NCBI GenBank assembly: GCA_021234155.1
Contig: JAJEKV010000062.1
Location: 534,952 to 598,951 of the forward strand
DNA from: Isoetes taiwanensis
Taxonomy: Eukaryota > Streptophyta > Lycopodiopsida > Isoetales > Isoetaceae
Direction: 5' to 3'
Length of the DNA: 64,000 bases
Below the pieces are notes generated by a model. The model ran no database searches. It was not told the origin of the DNA and worked only from the letters and a program-made list of their open reading frames with translations. Both the position numbers and the translations under genes were made by a program. Numbering within the stretch: the stretch's first letter is position 1; every line of letters begins with the position of its first letter. Shown here piece by piece: positions 1 through 11,652 of this stretch.

Positions 1-570
1 CAGGATAGATACCTGCTTTTTGTACTTTCCAATCCAGATACTTTTTTTTAAAGTGCATGCCATACAGATTTGATGGGTAATATAATTTTTATCATAACTT
101 TTGAGTCCAGACTGTTTTTTTATTGCGTTGAAAAGCTCTCTCCAGATTTTTTTGATGATGTATGATATACACATTTTTTATTAAGTTTTCCGGCAAAAAT
201 CATGAATTATCGGGTAGGCTTGGTGATGTTTCTACACTCATAACTTGAGCCACAGAGGTCAGATTCAAATAATCTTAGGTTCTTTTAGAAAGTTCATGTA
301 GAGGACTTTCCATTACCCAGATCTATCAATATAGATACTTGCTTTTTGTACTTTTCAATCCAGATATCTTTTGCCAAAGTGCATACCATGCAGGATTTGA
401 TGGTACTATATTTTTTTATCATAACTTTTGAATTCGGACTCCGTTTTGAGTATTGTTTATTGCGTTGGAAAGTAATTTCTAGGATCTTTCTGATGACGTA
501 TGCCATGATCATATTTAATTAAGTTGTCTGGGCAAGAACTGCAAGTTTTCGGGCGGAGTTGGTAGGGTTT
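1..570. repeat. Divergent tandem duplication, period about 330 bp
   Basis: The block starting near 6 (ATAGATACCTGCTTTTTG) recurs near 331 (ATAGATACTTGCTTTTTG). Both copies then carry AATCCAGATA, a CATACCATG-like segment, ATCATAACTTTTGA, a GCGTTG block and a closing TCGGG(T/C)GG...TTGGT motif. The copies differ by many substitutions and indels, so the duplication is old. No coding potential was recognised. Confidence 0.75.
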
Positions 571-2370
571 CACACCCTTCTACTTGATTCTCTGCTCAGA
601 CATTCTGGTCATGTCCTTTGTCCTTCATCTTTGTAGTGCAGTAAGCTTTTATGAAGATATTGAAGAGACGATGTTATCATGGACGCGTTTCATATCAGAA
701 AAAGGGGGAGGGCTTTTGTTTTGGTGTGTTATGGGATTTTTGTTATATTTGATGGTTTACATATTATTTATGAACTTGCCAATGTTTTTTTTTTATTTGT
801 TTTTTAAACAAAAGAAAAACAACATCTCCCATAACACACCAAGACTAAAAGTTCCCTTTTTATGTTTTTTTTTTTTTTTAATATTATGGTAGATATGGGC
901 ATTAGGGCTTTGTCAAAATTTAATAAGGAATAATTTACAAAAGGATGCAATTTATCGCGTGTTACGGGGAAATGGTATCGGGCTTGGAGGCTAATAATGG
1001 TCCCCCGTAACACCCAGTTAAGTTCCTCATTGGATATTAATGGAATAAGGATAAAGAGATATTTTTGGATTGCCCCGCGTTAAGGGGCAATTCGTTAGGG
1101 AGAGTGTGGGTTTGGGCATATTGAAGCATAGTATCTAATGATCTGACGACCATAATTACTAGTTGTATTTCTGGCAGTAAAGATGTTTTTGTAATTTTTT
1201 CGTATGAATTCTAGCCTACAGTTTTTGACTTTTTGGATGCCAAAAAAGTTCTTGGCCTATCGAAAAACTCATTTTACCATTACCGTGGGTTGAGCATTTA
1301 TTTTAGACTACGCCTTAAATTGCATTGATATTTTTGAACAGAAAGAGCCTCTGCCAATTCCAAAGATGACGTAAGAGCCCTTTCACCTCTATTTATATAT
1401 CATATATCCATGCATATTCAATGGGATGGCGCTGGAGGTATTCCATGCCATTTTCTAAAGTTTTCCTTTTCGTATATGCTTTGCAACTCCTATAAAGCTG
1501 TATAGCTATCATTCAAGAGGCAAAAAGCATCCCCCTACATCAAATGAAGTTGATCTATTTTTTTGCAAGATTGAAATAGGATAAAAAAAAGGTAAAATGT
1601 GTCTTCGCAAATTTTCCCTCCAAAGCTTTACCGTGCTAGATCATTTTCCAGAAAGATAGGTGCTAGATCACTTTCTGCCTAGAAAGATAGTACCGATGGT
1701 AGTACCAGTTGCCGCATCATGTTAGTTGGATATAATGAGAATGTGATACAATGCCAGACCTGTTGTGTAAGTTGGAGAAATTAGCAAGTTAGAGAGGCAT
1801 ATGGACAAGGATATGGGACTTTAGGTAAGTGAAAGTAACCATTTGTGAGCACCTGTTTACATCATTCTTTAGATTTTCAATGACCATTCTATAGCTTTTC
1901 GATGTTGTAAGCAAGCCTAAATACTTCTCTATACTAGTTATATATGTTTTATAGTAACTTGCTTTCTTCATGGAAATCTCACCTTGACGGTTTAATCAGG
2001 ATTAGGAATTTTCCTTTTGATTTACTTTTGTAGCAATGGCTAAATTATAACGTAATGACAGTCTTGTTGTTGAACATGCAGAGACTAGCAAGGCATTAGA
2101 AAATTTTTGAACAAGATGGCATGAAATTTTGTTACATGCATATAATCCCCATCAATTAGGTCTTATTTACATTGAGGGCAGTGTAACAAACTATGCTCTT
2201 GGTTTATTGGAGATAGATACAAAGTGCTTTATTTTCTCATTCAATCAAGATCATAGTCTTAATAACAATTTTTCGCCTTTGCATGCATGCATTTTAGGAT
2301 TCACAATGATTTAGATCCTGAGCTTTTTTCCTTATCATATGTGTTCTGCCTCTACCCATTGTCCTGAGGA
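571..2370. other. No gene recognised
   Basis: AT-rich sequence with short unsupported open frames only. I saw no domain, tRNA or terminal repeat. Around 1385-1500 the text looks promoter-like (TATATATC near 1396), but there is no gene to attach it to. Confidence 0.5.
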
Positions 2371-2379
2371 CCTACTTCT

Positions 2380-3270
2380 TGTAAGCTCAAAGCCTTTGAT
2401 TCTGCTTCAGACACTGTTCTGAGGTTTATGGCCCTGACAAGCTTTCTGATTTCATCGTTGAGGCCCTCGATGTATCTTCTACTATATGCCTTTCACTTAG
2501 CTTTGGCATACAAAGCCTTAGCCTCATGAATTCCTCGGTTACTTATACATCATTTTGTTCCCCCGTTCCAGCCTGTAGAATTTCTGCATACATGTGGCAT
2601 TTATGCTCTTTGGGGATGTAGTGGCTTTTGAATGCCTTAGCAAACTTCTTAAATCTGTAGCTTATCCCTTCTTAACCCATGGGCTTTAGCATAGCCCTTC
2701 CATCGGATCCTTGCTGCACCCTTAAGGTTGGTTGTAGCCACCCCATCATTATCCTTGTCCCTCATGGCATAAGCATTCCGATACTCCCCCACTTCATCTA
2801 GCCATGCCTCGGCTTCCATGCCAATGGCTTGTAAATATTAAGAGTATTTTGAAATAAATAAATTATTGTGGGTTTCATATTATATGTGAGTGCTTTTGTA
2901 TAGCTAAATATTGGATGTAAAAGTATCATTATTTTGGGATCGTTAGTTCCATCTCGGTTATCCAGTGCGACGCCTAGGCCAAGGGGCTAGGTCCATCTCA
3001 GTTGCTCCTATATCTTGCTCCATACTCGTCCAATTGCACTGTCGCCATCTCTTTATGGTTGGTTACAAGGGATTCATAGCTGGTTAAATTAAATGACCTC
3101 TCACTAGAGCTGGATGTTGCTGTTATTGCTGAGGAAGAACTAGGTTGGAATGCACTTGCTGTCTTCCCTATGATGCCCATTCGTTCCTGAATTGCTATAA
3201 ATTCCTCTTCTGATGGCAATTCCTGCTCATTCATCATCTGACGAATTCTGCCATAGGTCTCAGTGTCCTT
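2380..3270 (-). pseudogene. Ty3/gypsy gag remnant
   Basis: Read on the minus strand, 2840-2700 encodes a retrotransposon gag-like stretch: a MEAEAWLDEVGEYRNAYAM segment followed, with disruptions, by an ATTNLKG-like stretch, as in plant gypsy gag proteins. Upstream, 3270-2998 is open and encodes a Ser-rich, acidic stretch with no obvious homology (EQELPSEEEFIAIQERMG). Frames break between the two parts, so the gene is dead. It lies directly 3' of the LTR at 3271-4766 on the same strand, where gag belongs. I saw no clear tRNA primer-binding site between LTR and gag. The call rests on the short gag motif and the position. Confidence 0.6.
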
Positions 3271-4766
3271 TGTGACGTCCCCTACTCTGCATACGATGTT
3301 CCCATCGTATCCGAAGTCGGTGTTCATCCCCCTGGAAACCAAGTTGACAGGGGCTATCCACCTAGCACCCATCCCTTACCAGGAAATCGTTGACGGAAAA
3401 TGGACGTGTCATTTGTCCCGTCTTCCCTAGGGACTGTCCTAGCTGCGGAAGCGTAAATAAACATGAGCACATGAAATCAAACATAAGTAGCTCTACCTCG
3501 AAGTGTGGCTCACCATAGCATACATTTGAAAGCATATCAACAACATCATCATAGGGGAGATCCTACCCAAGGCTCAAACTCAAGGGGTATAGACTGACGG
3601 CTTGGGTCTCCAGACGTCATAGCAGGCAGAATTCATGGCAATGGATTGGGCTGGCATAGGAACATGGCTGTTGGATAGTCCTCTCTATCCGCCTCCCCCT
3701 GCATGCTTTGCAGAATAGGTTGAAGGGCCTTGGGACTGGACCGCAGCCTGCCGGGTGCATAACCGAGAGGGCTACTACTAGGTTTCATCTCCCCAGCTCT
3801 GATGAGGCAGGAACTCCAGAGGCACACATGCCTATCACAGGCGGCTAGAGGGCCACTGCCCGTCTATGACTTGAACCTCATTGAAGGCGATGCATCACCC
3901 AAGAGGTGTCGAGCCCATGCCTTGCCCCCATGCAGTGGCAAGCCATTAGGTCTAGCCCACTAAGATCCCCGGTAGGCTTTACATACACGAGGGATCAATC
4001 TGCAATGGGACTTGTCCTCCTTATTCATCGGTCTAGCCCCGCCACTCACAATCAGGCGGGCTCTTATGCACAGGTCGCATTAATTGGGATTTAATGAGGC
4101 TATCTAGATAAATTAACTACTGAAGCTTTCAGGGTCTCTACCCCCTTCCCAATACACAGGAGTGTGCATTGAATAGAACATCATCACCATAGAACTGAAA
4201 TACAGAGTAACATCTAACCTATCTACCTAAACATACATGGTTAGGTTCCATTGTTAGGGCTAGTGATCTCAGGATCTATAAGGCCGCTAAGGCTAATCTG
4301 ACATGCTATCCCAGCTCGTTGCCAGACTAAAAGTCGGCATTGCACAACGGAACTGCTGTTTACCTAAACCTTGGCTTGCTCCAGCTCCTCAGAATATGTC
4401 CATGCTTCTGTTCAAGGGGAGATCTGTTGTGCAAAGGCGACTTGGCAACATCTGGCAATGCGAACTAGTAGCTTGGCTTGGCCGGAATGTCTCAAGGAAG
4501 CCGAAATGCGAAAATGGAAAAGGTTTAGGGTTTTCCCGTTTGTTCCTTTTACATGACCTTTTAGGGTTAGGGTTAAAAAGGACATATGGGGTTTTGCCAT
4601 GAGGCAAAGGTAAATGCATATGTTTATAAACATGTGCAACATACGAGGTTGCCCCCTAGATGCAACCCTTTACGGTTCCCAAGTACATGTCATCAAGGTG
4701 ACATGTACGAGTGGCGTGGCAGTATAATATATCTATTCGGACCGTATATTATGCTGGAATGTCACA
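3271..4766 (-). mobile_element. Ty3/gypsy LTR, about 1.5 kb
   Basis: On the minus strand the LTR starts TGTGACATTCC (4766) and ends GGGGACGTCACA (3271), i.e. TG...CA ends. It aligns over its whole length with the plus-strand copy at 54619-56019: both share CTAGGGGGCAAC, GGGTAGAGACC, CTTCCGCAGCTAGG, GGGGGATGAAC and GTAGGGGA(C/T)GTCACA in the same order. A purine tract abuts its 5' end. Integrase sequence lies 5' and gag sequence 3' of this one LTR. A minus-strand reading frame crosses the 3' end of the LTR into gag and is probably fortuitous. Confidence 0.8.
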
Positions 4767-4782
4767 ATCTCTCCACCTTAAA
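4767..4782 (-). other. Polypurine tract next to LTR
   Basis: Minus strand reads TTAAGGTGGAGAGATT directly before TGTGAC at the LTR start. This is the position and composition expected of the plus-strand primer of an LTR retrotransposon. It implies that the LTR is the 3' LTR of the element carrying the integrase at 5400-6545. Confidence 0.6.
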
Positions 4783-5399
4783 TTGATGCTGTCCTCAGCA
4801 TCATGAGTTGGGCCCCTGCATGATCCCTGCAACACATTACATGCATGCAATTCTAATAACAATTACCGCAAGGTAATATTTAGTGTAAGTTTTATAATCA
4901 CATCCCTTGTTCCATAACATACTATAGCAAAGTGATTTCTCGGTCTTTACTTAGATTAACATTTAATATTCACAAAACTTTTATAATTTGCACACTTATC
5001 ATTAACATAGTTTTCAAAATTTTATAATTGAAAGGTCCATTTGCTCTCCTTGCAACACATTATGACAAAACATGTGTTGCAAGTCTTCGCAGTGCGACCC
5101 TCCTGCCACTAGACACTCCTATTGGCCTGCAGGTCCAACACTACATTAGTACACATTTATTTATTAAAAAGTTGGTTATTAGGGAACCACCTATTTACTT
5201 AACTATATGGATGCAAGACTAATCTCCCGGCGTAGGAAGATGATGCTTCTTCCATCGTGGCCATGGAGACAGCGCCCTATAATGCTTAGGATGATCACTC
5301 ATGCCTACACCTTTCGTCGCCCTTGGCGTGGAGAATGGCGTCCTCCCCATAATAGGCATTGACTAGAGGTACTTTCCTATCAATGCATGAACTAAATGA

Positions 5400-6545
5400 T
5401 CTCTTATCTCTCAATTTCATCTGCGTCCGTGGCGACATAATTAGACTTCCTAATCTACCTCACACTCACCTATCGGTTCGGTGTCGACTACTTTGGTGAC
5501 AAGTCGACCCTTGCGTTGCTCCATGAATTGAGGGTACTGCTTCTCCAAATCTGATTGTAGTATCCACATAGCGTTTGTGTCCACTTCATTAGCTATTGGA
5601 GAAATTGGGATCTTCGTATTTTCTTGTAGGACCTGTCAACAAGAACCTCTGGGATGATCTTGAGTTGGGCGTCCTTCATTTCCAGTAACTCTGTTGTCTC
5701 CAATACTTCCTTTGGATTAGGAGTGTGCCTTTTCAGGAGACTTATGTGAAAGACTCTATGGATTTTAAGATGTGCTGGCAAATCCAACTTGTAGGATTGG
5801 TTATCTACTCTTTTGGTTATTCTGAACGGCCCAACCCATCTTAGAGCAAGCTTCTTGCAATTGCCAATGTAGGGCTTCACTTGTTTGACCTTGATCTTCA
5901 GCCACACTTTGTCCCCTACTTGCAACTCTCTTACTGTTCTGTGCTTATCGGCTACACTTTTCTGTCGGCTCCTTGCTGCTAGAAGATATCCTCTCACTTC
6001 CTCCACCAATTGTTGCATGTCAACTAGCATCTGCTGGGATACTTCTATCTTGGACACGGGATTGTGCCAAGTGTTCGGGGTCAAGCATTGGTAGCCGTAG
6101 TTGATCATGAATGGCGACATTTGGGACAACTCCTGCTTGGTGCTATTGTATGCAAACTCCACCAAGTGAATGTACGTCCCACTTTGATTGCTTGTTCCAG
6201 ACGTAATTCCTCAACATATCTTCAAGTATCCGATTCGTGCGTTCCGTCTGCCCATCTGTCTGAGGGTGATATGTCGTGCTCATCGATAGCTTCGTCTGGA
6301 CGGTGATGAAGAGGTCTTGCCAAAATGCGCTCATGAACTTCGAATCTCTATTAGAGATTATCTCCTTGGCATCCCATGGAGTCGGAAGATCTCCTTTGTG
6401 AACAATACGACGGTATCCAGAGTCGTATCGGGGGTCCTACATGGCATAAAATGTGCCATTTTTGACAACTTGTCAACTATTACCATTAAGGGGTCCTTGC
6501 CCCTTATTGTTCTTGGGAGCAATTAAGAGATCTTGCATTCAGGTC
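5400..6545 (-). pseudogene. Ty3/gypsy integrase core and C-terminal domain (broken)
   Basis: Reading 6545 to 5400, the minus strand encodes a gypsy integrase in several frames. IVDKLSKMAHFMP carries the first catalytic Asp, ISNRDSKF the second, and TTYHPQTDGQTERTNR the Glu region. Then come MVEFAYNS, a QVGDKVWL barrel motif and LALRWVGPF, and finally HRVFHISLLKRH, which marks the C-terminal domain before a possible chromodomain. Frameshifts lie near 6340 and between 6143 and 6165, so no intact protein exists. The 3' continuation (5400-4783) is non-coding and runs to the polypurine tract and LTR. RT and RNase H sequence is absent upstream, so the element is 5'-truncated. Confidence 0.9.
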
Positions 6546-7394
6546 TCTGGGGGTCCGTCATATGTCCTCATGGATGCTGCCAATGTGGCATGACATAAAA
6601 ATACTAAATACTATGTACCTACCTACCTACCTATCTATGTCTTCATTTCTTGTTCTATCAGGCCTGAGATTTTTAAATTCCTCATTCTAGTATGTTCCTC
6701 CAATCTTTCTGCTGCAAGACGCTCATGATGTGTTAAGAATGCAAATGGATTGAATAAAAAATCAGAGGAAATAAAAGATGTTCTAATGCGTTGCTCTATT
6801 TTAACCTGCATGTAAAAGAATCTTTTGCTGCAAATTCGCCATGGATGCTGCCCCGAGCCACCATATCCGACCTATTACTCTGCCATAAATTATAAAAGGA
6901 AGAATAAATTAGCAAGCTTTGCAATCCGAATCCTTTCTGCGTAAAAATCCAATCTGTGCTTGCTTGAATTAAGTCTCAGTTCTGCCACAGCCAAGTCCTT
7001 GCCTGTTCCTTGCCAAAAATTTGAAACCAAATAGCTTTTGCCAGATCGTACCAGAGCCCAAGAATTGGGTGTTCCTCTTCCAGAAACAACCATCTGCTTT
7101 GAAGATTGAACCTGCAAAACCAGAGATGAGGAGAGATATTGATTTGGCCATGCCATAGCCGTTGCCCTGCCGTAAGAGCCAATGGCCACTACTCTAATCA
7201 CAAGTTCTTTCTGCCCTATTCTATTTGTTACCTAAGTGGAAACCTAACTAATGTTATAAATGAATAATTCCATATTTCGATCCCACTATATATATGGAAG
7301 CATAAAAGAAACAAAGCGGGAGAAATGTTAAGATGGATACTAACTGTTGATTGAATTCCCTTTCGATTGACTGTGCAAATTGCGTCATTCACAC
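6546..7394. repeat. Non-coding; contains a dispersed repeat (6865-7260)
   Basis: A (TACC)n-like run lies at about 6617-6635. From about 6865 to 7260 the sequence resembles 61170-61650 in the same orientation: both contain CTGC(C/T)ATAAATTATAAA then GGAAGAA, a GCCATAGCC block and similar spacing. Probably two copies of one repeat family, class unknown. Confidence 0.5.
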
Positions 7395-8985
7395 ATAAAG
7401 TTTGCGAATCCGGAGATGTCGGCGGGGGCTCCGGAAAGAGTTCTTTTTTCTTTTAATGGTCTGATGACCCTGAAATCAATTTGCCCAAAAATAGGGTCTT
7501 GTAGCCGGCAAAGCACCGCACATCTTGCGGTGTCCGGTATGCCCTCGGCGGCCCATGAAAATCCGGAGGAGCGATTGCTTAGCACACTCGGTCGTACTCA
7601 TAACTGCATCAGGTCTCCAAGGTGAACAACCTCTAGTCGATGGAACAGTGTAGGTAAGGGAAGTCGGCAGAAAGGATTGGCTCTGAGGGCTGGGCTTAGG
7701 GATCTGCAGTTTGACCCCGTAGGCTGTTGGCGGTATGCCCGAGTTGCCTCCCGCGGTGAGGGCGGATCTCCTCGTGCCAGCCGGGCGATGGACGTAGAAT
7801 GCATCCCCTCGGGGATGCACTCCCTAGGCGGTGAACAGTCATCTCAGAAATGGAAGACAAGGGGAATCTGTTGCGGACGTTGACGCAATGTGATTTCTAC
7901 CCAGTGTTTTGAATGTCAAAGTGAAGAAATTCAACCAAGCACGGGTCAATGGCGGGAGTAACTATGACTCTCTGAAGGTAGCCAAATGTCTCATCATCTA
8001 ATTAGTGATGTGCACGAATGGATTAACAAGGTTTCCATTGCCCTATCTACTATCTAGCAAAACCACAGCCAAGGGAACGGGCTTGAAAAAATCAGCGGGA
8101 AAAGAAGACCCTATTGAGCTTGACTCTAGTCCGACTTTATGAAATGACTTGAGAGGTGTAGGATAAGTGGGAGCCTCAATGCAAGCGAATACCACTACTT
8201 TTAAACTCCGTGAGGTGGAGGCAAAGCCTGGCCCCTGCTTCTAGTCTTAAGATCCGCGATGCAATCCGATCGAGGCGGAAGACATTGTCAGGTGGGGAAT
8301 TTGGCTGGAGTGGCACATCTATTAAAAGATGAGCCACCCCAGCCAAGCGTCCTAAGATGAGATCAACGAGAACAGAAATGTCGTGTGGAACAAAAGGGTA
8401 AAAGCTCATTTGATTTTGATCTTTAGTACGGATACAAACTGTGAAAACATGGCCTATGGATCTTTTAGTTATTCAGAATTTGAAGCTAGTGGCTTGTGGC
8501 AGCCAAGCGTTCATAGCGACGTTGCTTTTTTATCCTTCGATGTCGACTCTTCCTATCATTGTGAAGCAGAATTTACCATTTGTTGGATTGTTCACCCACT
8601 AATAAGGAATGTGAGCTGGGTTTAGACCGTCATGTGACAGGTTAGTTTTACCCTACTGATGCACTGTGCCGCAGTAGTAATCCAACTTAGTACGAGAGGA
8701 ACCGTTGATTCGCATACTTGGTCATTGCGCTTGATTGAAAAACCAGTGGCGCGAAGCTACCATGCATAGGATTATGACTGAACGCCTCTAAGTTAGAATC
8801 CAAGCTCCTCTTTACCTCCTCCGTTGTGACCCCACTACTGTTAGGGGTGTCTTGTATGCCCCCGAGAGCCCGTGTTGAGGGATGCCTCCTCTCGTCCCAA
8901 AGAGGATGAGGGGGGTGGCCCGTGCCACATAATTCTGTCCATCGATATCGTAGCAATGCACCATTCGTCATATAGGGCAGGTCAA
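7395..8985 (+). pseudogene. 26S rRNA pseudogene, 3' half
   Basis: The sequence follows the land-plant 26S (25S) rRNA from about its middle to near its 3' end. Recognisable blocks are GCACCGCACATCTTGCGGTG, GTCGTACTCATAACTGCATC, GGTCTCCAAGGTGAACAACC, GGTAGCCAAATGTCTCATCA, CAGCCAAGGGAACGGGCTTG, GACTTGAGAGGTGTAGGATA, GGCAGCCAAGCGTTCATAGC and TAGTACGAGAGGAACCGTTG. It is not functional. About 30 nt of the universally conserved peptidyl-transferase region are missing near 8488 (GAAGCTAG is joined to TGGCTTGTGG), about 40 nt are missing near 7870, and many conserved sites carry transitions. No 18S, 5.8S or ITS is present, so it is a solitary fragment rather than a repeat unit. Confidence 0.95.
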
Positions 8986-9712
8986 GTATGATGATTTGTA
9001 GCTTGAATAGGGCCTGGCTCTATTTTGGTCTTCTTAGCAATGCAGATGCCTTGTGGATGAAGATAAGTTTGTTTGTGTGCCCTTTGGATGCCCCTAGGTT
9101 CCAATCCTGGGAAGCATTTGACCATGGAGTATTTGGTTTATAAAGTTTCTATGTTGTTTTGGTACCTATGCTCGATATTCTAAAATAGAATTTGATATCC
9201 TACGATCGTAATTGGAATACTTTAATGTGCGATAGAGTTATTATGTCATCAATCTTGCACTTGACCATGTAATCGTAGCATTTGACTATGTAATCTATAG
9301 ACTATACTCTAATCTCAAGGCCAGAACTACTAACCAGCTCGATCAAGAATTCCATCCAATGCTTATGAGCAAGGACTGAGGATATCACATCAGGCGTGGA
9401 GAGAAGGCCGGTTCAATAAATCTCTGTAATTGAGGTTATCTCCATTTCTTTTGTCTGGCGTTTTTTATATTTCTCTGCAATTAGTAAAAATACCACATCT
9501 AGTGGCAAAGAGCAATGCCATTCAGATTGGACTGAGGTGGAACTTCGACATGGATAGGCTGGAACTGCATTTTATGTACCTGACCTGAAAGAACATGCTG
9601 ATTATGCCCTGGAATTAGGTTTTGTCTCAAATATGGCAACTCAGGATCTACGTGAGAGATTAAGATGTAGATTGGGAAGTCCTCATGGTGCAACTCTATT
9701 TGCGATGCCATT
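8986..9712. other. No gene; probable 3' region of the NMNAT gene
   Basis: Downstream of the minus-strand NMNAT stop codon (9713). The nearest part probably holds its 3' UTR, but no clear poly(A) signal could be assigned. Nothing else was recognised. Confidence 0.4.
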
Positions 9713-11158
9713 TCAACAATCAACATCAAGAACATTATACAGATGGTGCTGTTTAACGTATCCAATAACAGAATCTGGAGTCAAATACTTCGCAGATAAT
9801 CCTTGAGCGAAAAAATCTCTGCCCAAAAATTTGACACGATCAAAATTAGTAGCAAAATGGAAATTAACAGCCCAGGGTACCTTATCTGTGTGGAACTTAT
9901 GTTATTTTGAACGAGCTCATCCACAACAATAATGTTTTCCTGCACTTATACAAATTTTTTAATGACAAATCTTGCGATAAAAGTTTGTCCGAAATACTTA
10001 CCTTGTACTTCTTTAGCATCTCATTATGCAAAATAAATTCCTTTATATTCCTTTGTCCTCTAGAGATGCAAACTATGCCATAGCATTGGCATATAGTCTT
10101 AACCTGCAAATTAGAGTAAAATCTGCATAAATAACCATTTGAATATGCAAATGACTGAGGCCACTTCTAAGAGCCTGCTTCTCTAACCTGGTCGACCTCC
10201 CACAAACCAGGCACGTTAAAAGATTCTAGTAGATCGGCTCCACAAAGTAACATCACACCCACATTTTCTGCAAATAACATTTACACTTTGACATCCCTGT
10301 AGAGAGGATCTTAGAACCGGCAATTCAACATAAAACATGAAGCTCCACCTGTGACATTTACCGCATCCTTTATTCGTGCTAACACAGTTAATGTTCTTTG
10401 ATAACCTGCTTGTTTAGCCTTTCCAAGATAACATGAGAGTGAAAGTTAAGTCAAACCCAATGACATAACTTACTCCAGTATCCCAGATGCATTAAAGGAT
10501 CCGCATAAAACAGCTAACTAATTAACATATGCAAGAAGCTCAACAAACGAAGAGACTGGACTATAAAAAAAATCTTGAGAACATACTTCCCATGGGTCCA
10601 CCATAATATATGATGAATCAGTTGCCGCCAATTCACAGAGCCGAATTCTATGCTCTGCTGGAGCCAAACCCTAACATGTAAATTCACCGTGTTAAACATT
10701 GATTTTCTTAGAAGAACTACATAGATTGCCACAGACCTTTTTAGCATAGGCATCATTTACAGGAGACATGTATGCTCCTACTACATTCTGATTAAACGAC
10801 CGTAGAGCATCTTTTGCAAGCTCTGGGGAAACAATCCTTACTTGTATAAACACAATTGCAGATAGGAGCAAAGTAAAAGATATGTTACAATAAAAGAAGG
10901 CGACAGTTCTATACCAAACAAGCGTAGATGCATATATGTTGGAGGGTTGAAGCTTCCAGTAGACACCAGAACTACTTGCCTACATTTTAACAAATATCAT
11001 GATCTTTCTTGAATCACATAGAAAAACAAGTTTTACCCCTACCTTAAGGCATTTGATGATTTATACCGAAGCTTATCCATTGGGAGAGGGATATCAACAA
11101 CCCCAAAGGAGCTTGCATCCTGTGGTTTATTGTGTATTGCTGCTGTCAAGGGAACCAT
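9713..11158 (-). CDS. Nicotinamide/nicotinate mononucleotide adenylyltransferase, 9 exons
   Basis: Joins ATP to NMN or nicotinate mononucleotide to make NAD or its deamido form, the last shared step of NAD synthesis. Exons, 5' to 3' on the minus strand: 11158-11043, 10979-10915, 10822-10737, 10670-10587, 10418-10349, 10267-10188, 10103-10002, 9939-9881 and 9818-9713. All introns are GT-AG and phases agree, giving 768 nt and 255 aa. GSFNPPTYMH (residues 47-56) is the nucleotidyltransferase signature. VVGAYMSPVNDAY follows, then VDPWE (113-117), VMLLCGADLLESF, YGIVCISR and ISSTQIR (215-221), the second ATP-binding motif. The C-terminus matches plant NMNATs (LSAKYLTPDSVIGYVKQHHLY). The chosen start has no upstream in-frame Met in the same exon; the first 20 residues are unconserved. 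It appears intact. Introns are short (about 59-170 bp). Confidence 0.93.
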
Positions 11159-11180
11159 TGAAAAGGACCTTTGAGTTCAT
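11127..11180 (-). promoter_or_regulatory. Short upstream ORF overlapping the NMNAT start
   Basis: An ATG 22 nt upstream of the proposed NMNAT ATG opens a 17-codon frame out of phase with NMNAT and ends (TAA) inside its first exon. If it lies in the transcript it could reduce NMNAT translation. The transcript start is unknown, so this is only a possibility. Confidence 0.3.
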
Positions 11181-11652
11181 AAAATCTATATCTCAATAAA
11201 CAAAGCCAACTATGTACTGCACTGCACCTTCTCTATCTGGTGTCAAATGCTCCATTCTCCTATCTGATAGCAGACAAGACCTGGAACTCATTATCAAATA
11301 AGCACATTGTACATAATTGTTGATAGTTACCAATATTCCTACAACATATATTGGGCAAATACTTAATATGTACCAGTGTGCAAGCAGTTCCACTGGCATG
11401 GGCTGGTCTTGACTTTCCATAAAATTTGCTTTCAAAAGAGAAATAAAAAAGCTAGAACTTTTTATATGTGGTTCCTTGAAATCGACACTATATGATAGCT
11501 CAATGGTCTATTTGTGGTTTTAATGGCCTTTCTTGCATGAACATATACTTCCCTTCTCAAATGAGTTATCACATGAAGAGAGAAAGGAGATTAATTGCTT
11601 ACAAGGTCAGTTGGCCTGCTCATGAATAAATAGTTGGCATCGTCAAAACATG
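11181..11652. other. Spacer between PPR 3' end and NMNAT 5' end
   Basis: About 470 bp separate the two same-strand genes, so it must hold the PPR 3' UTR and NMNAT promoter. No further reading frame of interest. Confidence 0.4.
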
